The notes under the pieces are model-generated. The model saw only the letters and a program-made list of their open reading frames with translations, did no database searches and had not been told where the DNA came from. A stretch of DNA of 64,000 nucleotides, taken from Beta vulgaris subsp. vulgaris (Eukaryota; Streptophyta; Magnoliopsida; Caryophyllales; Amaranthaceae). Each line of letters starts with the position of its first letter. The stretch's first letter is position 1. Where the stretch lies: NCBI RefSeq assembly GCF_026745355.1, contig NC_079208.1, positions 16,009,955 through 16,073,954 of the forward strand. Reading direction: 5' to 3'. Shown piece by piece: positions 60,546-64,000 of this stretch. The translations under genes and the position numbers were made by a program.

Positions 60546-60849
60546 TCATTTTTAGAACTACTAACTACGGTAAAATGATTGAATTCTTATATATGTGTTT
60601 ATTCCTTGGTTGTTTTGCAAGGTTTATAAGAATTTCACACCAAGTTCGAGGAACTTCACTTAAGAAGAAATAGATGAAGTTCGGGATAAGTTGGCGTCCC
60701 ATATTACCGATGATTGCTTATGATACATTTTAGCTCGAATCTACTAGTTTATATCAATTCTATGTACACTTTTTACATTATTAAATATATATTTGAAGTT
60801 AATTTACCTTTCTCCACTTACCATATATTATTGCATTTGCATATTGTTT

Positions 60850-61270
60850 TTTGTCGAAGGGAGGTTTTGGGTGGGGGTGGCGTGGTGGGGGCTGCTGGGT
60901 GGGCTGGGGATGGGGGTGCAGGGCTGGTGGCAGGGGTGTGGCTGGGGTGTGGCAGGTTGGCAGGGGGGTGTGCAGGGGTGGCTGGGGGGTGTGCAGGGGT
61001 GGTGGGGGGTGTGCAGGGTTGGGCTGGGGTGGGCAGAGGGGTGGGCAGGGGTGGCAGGGGGTGTGCAGGGATGGGCTGGGGGCTGTGCAGGGGTGGGCAG
61101 GAGGTGTGCAGGGGTGTGTAGGGGTGGGCTGGGGGTGGGCAGGGGTAGGCAAGGGGGTGTGCAGGGGTGGACAGGGTTGGGCAGGGGTGGTCTGGGTGGG
61201 TGTGCTGGTTGTGCAGGGGGTGGGATGGGGTGGGCAGGGGCTGTGGGTGTGTTGGGTGTGCTGCTGGGTC
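60850..61270. repeat. G-rich minisatellite (GCAGGGGTGGGCTGGGG-type)
   Basis: About 420 bp on the plus strand is nearly free of C runs, with many GGGG and GGGTG words. This gives high G-quadruplex potential on the plus strand. The C-rich tract at 55871-56445 has roughly the opposite strand bias. Gly/Val/Trp frames across it are artefacts. Confidence 0.92.
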
Positions 61271-61309
61271 TTTTCTAAAATTTAATTTTCAAAAAAAAAA
61301 AAAAATTAA

Positions 61310-61546
61310 AGAAGAAGGGCTCATGAAGGCTGCAGCCCTTCAAGCTTAGAAGGGCTGCGTTTTTGTGAAAAAAGCGCAGCCCTTCTAAGCTTGAAGGGTT
61401 GCGCTTTTTAGGTAAAAGTGCAGCCCTTCGTTGTGAAGGGCTGCGCTTTTCAAAAGTGAAGGGATGTTATTGAAAGGGATGCTGTCAAAAACTGCAGCCC
61501 TAAGGGTCTTTTTTTAGTGCAGCCCTTCCTTATTTTTCCACTAGTG
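61310..61546. repeat. Right subterminal hairpin array and terminus of the CACTA element
   Basis: Inverted units of GAAGGGCTGCGYTTTT and AAAAGCGCAGCCCTTC recur as in the left array, with the last ones more diverged. The terminal TTTTTCCACTAGTG ends at 61546, followed by TAT. Confidence 0.88.
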
Positions 61547-61549
61547 TAT

Positions 61550-62150
61550 ATAGTCCTACAATAAACTAGTAAAATTACAAGAAAATCCATGTACACAAGA
61601 GAATCAAGAGAAGCTTGTTTCCGGAAAAACCAGCGATCCGGGTGGGTGGAGTGACCCGGGCGCTCGGGTTGAGGTTGACCCGTGCGGTTCTGATCAGGAG
61701 GACTAAATTTTCAGTTTTCCATAGTCTGACACGGGCGGGTCAATAGACCCGAGTGCTCGGGTTACTTTTTTAGTTTATGACCACTATTTGGAAATATATT
61801 GAGCCAAGATTTCATATGCAACTTGAATTCCTCAAAAATATTTTATGTGTTGAAAGTTTTCGCCATTTTAAGTTGACCCTTATGTGCAAACCGTTCCAAA
61901 ACTTCTTGTATTTGGCCTCATGAACTCGTTTATGCTCGGTTATGCTTCCCCGATCTTCCTCTTTGATCTTGATATTCGGGGTTGTGCAAGTGTCCTCTAA
62001 GCATGCTCCGAATCTCTGAAACGAAAGAAAGCAGCCAAAGAAAGTACATACAAGGAGGAGAATTGCACAAATTAAGGAAATAGCTAACAAATTCATGCTC
62101 TCGACATTTCACAAACGGAGAAATAGTATATACATGAGCTTATAACCGTG
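61550..62150 (-). mobile_element. Gypsy LTR-like fragment, antisense (part 2, beyond the CACTA insertion)
   Basis: Continues the sequence interrupted at 50209. GC-rich segments (GATCCGGGTGGGTGGAGTGA, CCCGGGCGCTCGGGTT) at 61630-61770 resemble the GGTGCGCTCGCACCA-type block in the LTR at 32670-34166 in position and style, not in sequence identity. The outer end is not defined. Confidence 0.35.
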
Positions 62151-62233
62151 GTCATTTCTTTTTGTTTTAAGGAGTGACTTCTTTTTAATTAAATCTCTGC
62201 CACTCACTGTGTGTTTTGCGATATGTAGGAACA

Positions 62234-63724
62234 ATGAATTCCAAAAGACAATGCAAAGAACCTATGAGTCCTCCGCGTAAAATTGGATATGTTACATGGA
62301 ATCGCCAAATGGATGTGATACTTACTTCCACATTATTTGAGCAAATTATTGAAGGGAACAAGTGTGAAGAGGATTTCAAGTCCCAAGCGCATCAAGTCGT
62401 GGTGGACAAGTTAAAGGTTGAATTGAATATATTCGTGATGGTAGATTATATTAGGGTTTGGAAGAGGCACTATGCTACCATCACTGAAATTCGAGCTTAC
62501 ACCATATTCAAGTGAGATGAAGAAAGGAAGATGGTGGTGATCCTTGTAGAAGAGCTTGGTGAATGAAATAAGTATTGTTTGGTATATTATTATGTCCTAA
62601 TTTTTGTGATTTATTCATCAGAACAAAACCCTGCTTCTTTAATTTAACTTCACAAAAGGAAAACCCAAAATAAACAAATAAAAAATGTTAAGCCAATGAA
62701 AGCCTCAAAATGCTTACTCATATTATTTAAGATAAAATCAAAATAACCAGCAGCAACAATTAGGTTTTTTTCACTGGCTTACATGAGAACTAGAGCTCGG
62801 ACGATGGTGATATAATAAGAGAAGGAAATAATTGTTTGCCTGACATATTCTCCTCAAATATTTAGCTTACAAGATAAAGTCCTATACATGCAACTACTGA
62901 AACAACGTGACTTATTCAAGGTCTTGCTACATTTATACAACAATTGAGCATGCCATGCATATTGCCATTATCATTGAACTACCACTGTAGACTCTCTTTA
63001 TTACATCTGGTATGTTATCATGTTCCTTCTATGAAGTTTCAATAGAAGGAGATGGTGTAAACAGTCTTCCGCATGTGATGTCTCTCAAAGGCAGCAATGA
63101 TCTCATCTATGTTATCCTCCTAGGATTCAGTTGCTTCAATCTGCATCAAATATTACATACTGGATAAGAAGAAGAGAATAGATATTTCACACAGGATGTA
63201 TTTGGTGCAAAAGCAAGCATTTAAACTGAAATATTTCTTTGTTTTCTAGTTGGTTATATTGTATAAAATAACTGAGAATTCTAGCATATAGTTGATTTTC
63301 TTTGGTGCAATGATATGGTTCATTTTGTTGTTGTAACGTGCAGGAAAATCCTAATGCCTTTGCATACTTGAACAAGTGTATTGAAAATTGAGACGATATA
63401 GTTACTTTATTTGCTTCGGATAGAGCAATCGATGATGGGGCTGAGCAACACGAGGAGTCCGCTAGTGCTATGAACACTGAAACTGAAGGGGTGAGTACAT
63501 CGGAGACTTCTTCTGGAGGTTCAAACAAGAATCTTAAGAGAGATTATCTAGCTGATGCCGTTAGTAGCTTTGCGGAGTCTTTCAAGGAGTATGTGAGTAA
63601 AGCACAAGGCCCTCCAAAATCAAGTTCCCAAGATATCTACGATGTAGTCTCTAGTGTTCTTAGGATTTTGCATCAACAAGTACTTAAGGTTGTGAAGAGG
63701 TATATGAATAGGACGGTGAATTAG
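62234..63724 (+). pseudogene. Myb/SANT-like (L10-interacting-type) gene fragment
   Basis: Part one, 62234-62515, starts ATG after a plausible acceptor (TATGTAG). It reads MNSKRQCKEPMSPPRKIGYV, then a helix-rich Myb/SANT-like stretch with WNRQMDVILTSTLFEQI and VDYIRVWKRHYATITEI, then a stop. Part two, 63344-63724, follows an acceptor (ACGTGCAG) with NPNAFAYLNK, a TGA stop near 63390, and TLFASDRAIDDGAEQHEE. This matches the usual C-terminal order of this plant family, where many members are linked to Harbinger-type transposons. About 830 bp of unassigned DNA lies between. The two stops suggest it is inactive. Confidence 0.6.
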
Positions 63725-64000
63725 TTTGATATGCTAAAAAGTTAGACAAGATTTTATTATATATTAGTGATTAGTAGTTTCGTTTCGGTGGTTCTAGAGA
63801 TTGAATTATAATCCTAAACTTTAGCTTGGTTTACCAAATAATATTTGAATTTGGAATTCAAGATTTGAAATTCTATGTATTCCCAAACAGCTTGTTAGAA
63901 TTTGAAATTCCAAATTTGAAAATCTTAAGTTTCTCAAACACAGGACTTTGAATTGAAAATTTTCTAGAATTTGAATTGAACTATTTGAAATGAAATGTGG
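63725..64000. other. AT-rich end of window with GAATTTGAAATTC-type short inverted repeats
   Basis: Repeated AATTTGAAATTC and its variants occur at 63845-63990. Such repeats are common at Harbinger or hAT element ends, but the window stops before a partner could be found. Confidence 0.35.

Larger units (their letters stand above)
56498..60723 (+). pseudogene. CACTA second gene: Transposase_24-like part joined to an Ulp1-type (C48) protease
   Basis: The start is at ATG 56498, MAEVHTDMSAEH. Likely exons: 56498-56845, about 56960-57231, 57325-57593, 57668-58013, 58115-58389, 58718-59040, 59168-59347, 59430-59540, 59623-59688, 59777-59876 and 60622-60723. Early exons hold KRKGRGPTKSL, SWKEVPESLKKMIWED and KYYHHLGAQSYG, as in plant Ptta/En/Spm proteins. 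A helix-rich segment (VEAMKAAIREELRAEMTKNF) follows. The C-terminal part shows the Ulp1 catalytic order His (NHWTLIAI), Asp (YHFDSL), Gln and Cys (LQEGGLACGYYVMRF). In-frame stops at about 56696, 57166 and 60660 and a phase mismatch near 59777 break it. Ulp1-type enzymes cleave SUMO-like conjugates; its role in the element is unknown. The acceptor of exon 2 is unclear. Confidence 0.8.
50213..61546 (+). mobile_element. CACTA (En/Spm) DNA transposon, 11.3 kb, with 3-bp TSD
   Basis: The left end CACTAGGGGAAAAAAAGGAA and right end TTCCTTATTTTTCCACTAGTG (read to 61546) are imperfect terminal inverted repeats. The duplications are TAT at 50210-50212 and TAT at 61547-61549. Subterminal arrays of GAAGGGCTGCGCTTTT and its complement occur at both ends, as expected for CACTA elements. 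Inside are a TNP2-type transposase gene (51721-54900) and a second gene with Transposase_24-like and Ulp1 protease parts (56498-60723), both on the plus strand. Two repeat arrays of a ~150-bp unit and tracts of strand-biased C or G also lie inside. Both genes carry stops or shifts, so this copy is not autonomous now. Confidence 0.92.

Noticed and set aside
60714..61349. Gly/Val/Trp-rich open frames on plus and Pro/His-rich frame on minus
   Set aside because: Composition artefacts of the G-rich minisatellite.

Overview
This window is nuclear DNA from a flowering plant, most likely a eudicot. The evidence is spliced genes with GT-AG introns, plant-specific protein families, and Stowaway, Helitron, CACTA, Mutator-like, LINE and LTR elements nested in AT-rich DNA. 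The sequence does not fix the family. A Caryophyllales-like origin is only a guess.

Two host genes look intact, both on the minus strand. One is a seven-exon RING-finger (C3HC4) E3-ligase-like gene at 20715-31134. All exon phases agree and it encodes 863 aa. Its introns hold four Stowaway-type MITEs, a 255-bp Helitron and two tandem-repeat tracts. The other is a five-exon type II prohibitin gene at 43464-46799, encoding 291 aa, with a likely 5'UTR intron and a telo-box upstream.

The rest is mostly mobile DNA. 1-2120: AT-rich tandem duplications. 2124-8272: a decayed autonomous Helitron (Rep plus PIF1-like helicase) with a clean 3' hairpin and CTAG end. 9382-10793: a second, more decayed Helitron fragment. 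11369-19198: an L1-type LINE with RRM-like ORF1, endonuclease, RT and RNase H, cut by a 1369-bp solo LTR at 15200-16568. 32318-36063: a rearranged Ty3/gypsy remnant. 36125-37524: a TRIM-like miniature LTR element. 39272-41705: CACTA-like ends around a 39-bp minisatellite. 41784-42846 and 47380-48060: two long-armed foldback elements of Mutator type. 50213-61546: an 11.3-kb CACTA transposon with 3-bp TSDs, carrying a broken TNP2-type transposase gene and a second gene that joins Transposase_24-like exons to an Ulp1-type cysteine protease. It sits inside an LTR-like sequence. 62234-63724: a broken Myb/SANT-like gene.

The transposon genes here carry stops and frameshifts, so most elements look immobile now. 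I found no rRNA, tRNA or CRISPR. The least ordinary object is the CACTA element. It has terminal hairpin arrays, a ~150-bp repeat family present in both halves, C-rich and G-rich tracts near its two ends, and the protease-bearing gene.
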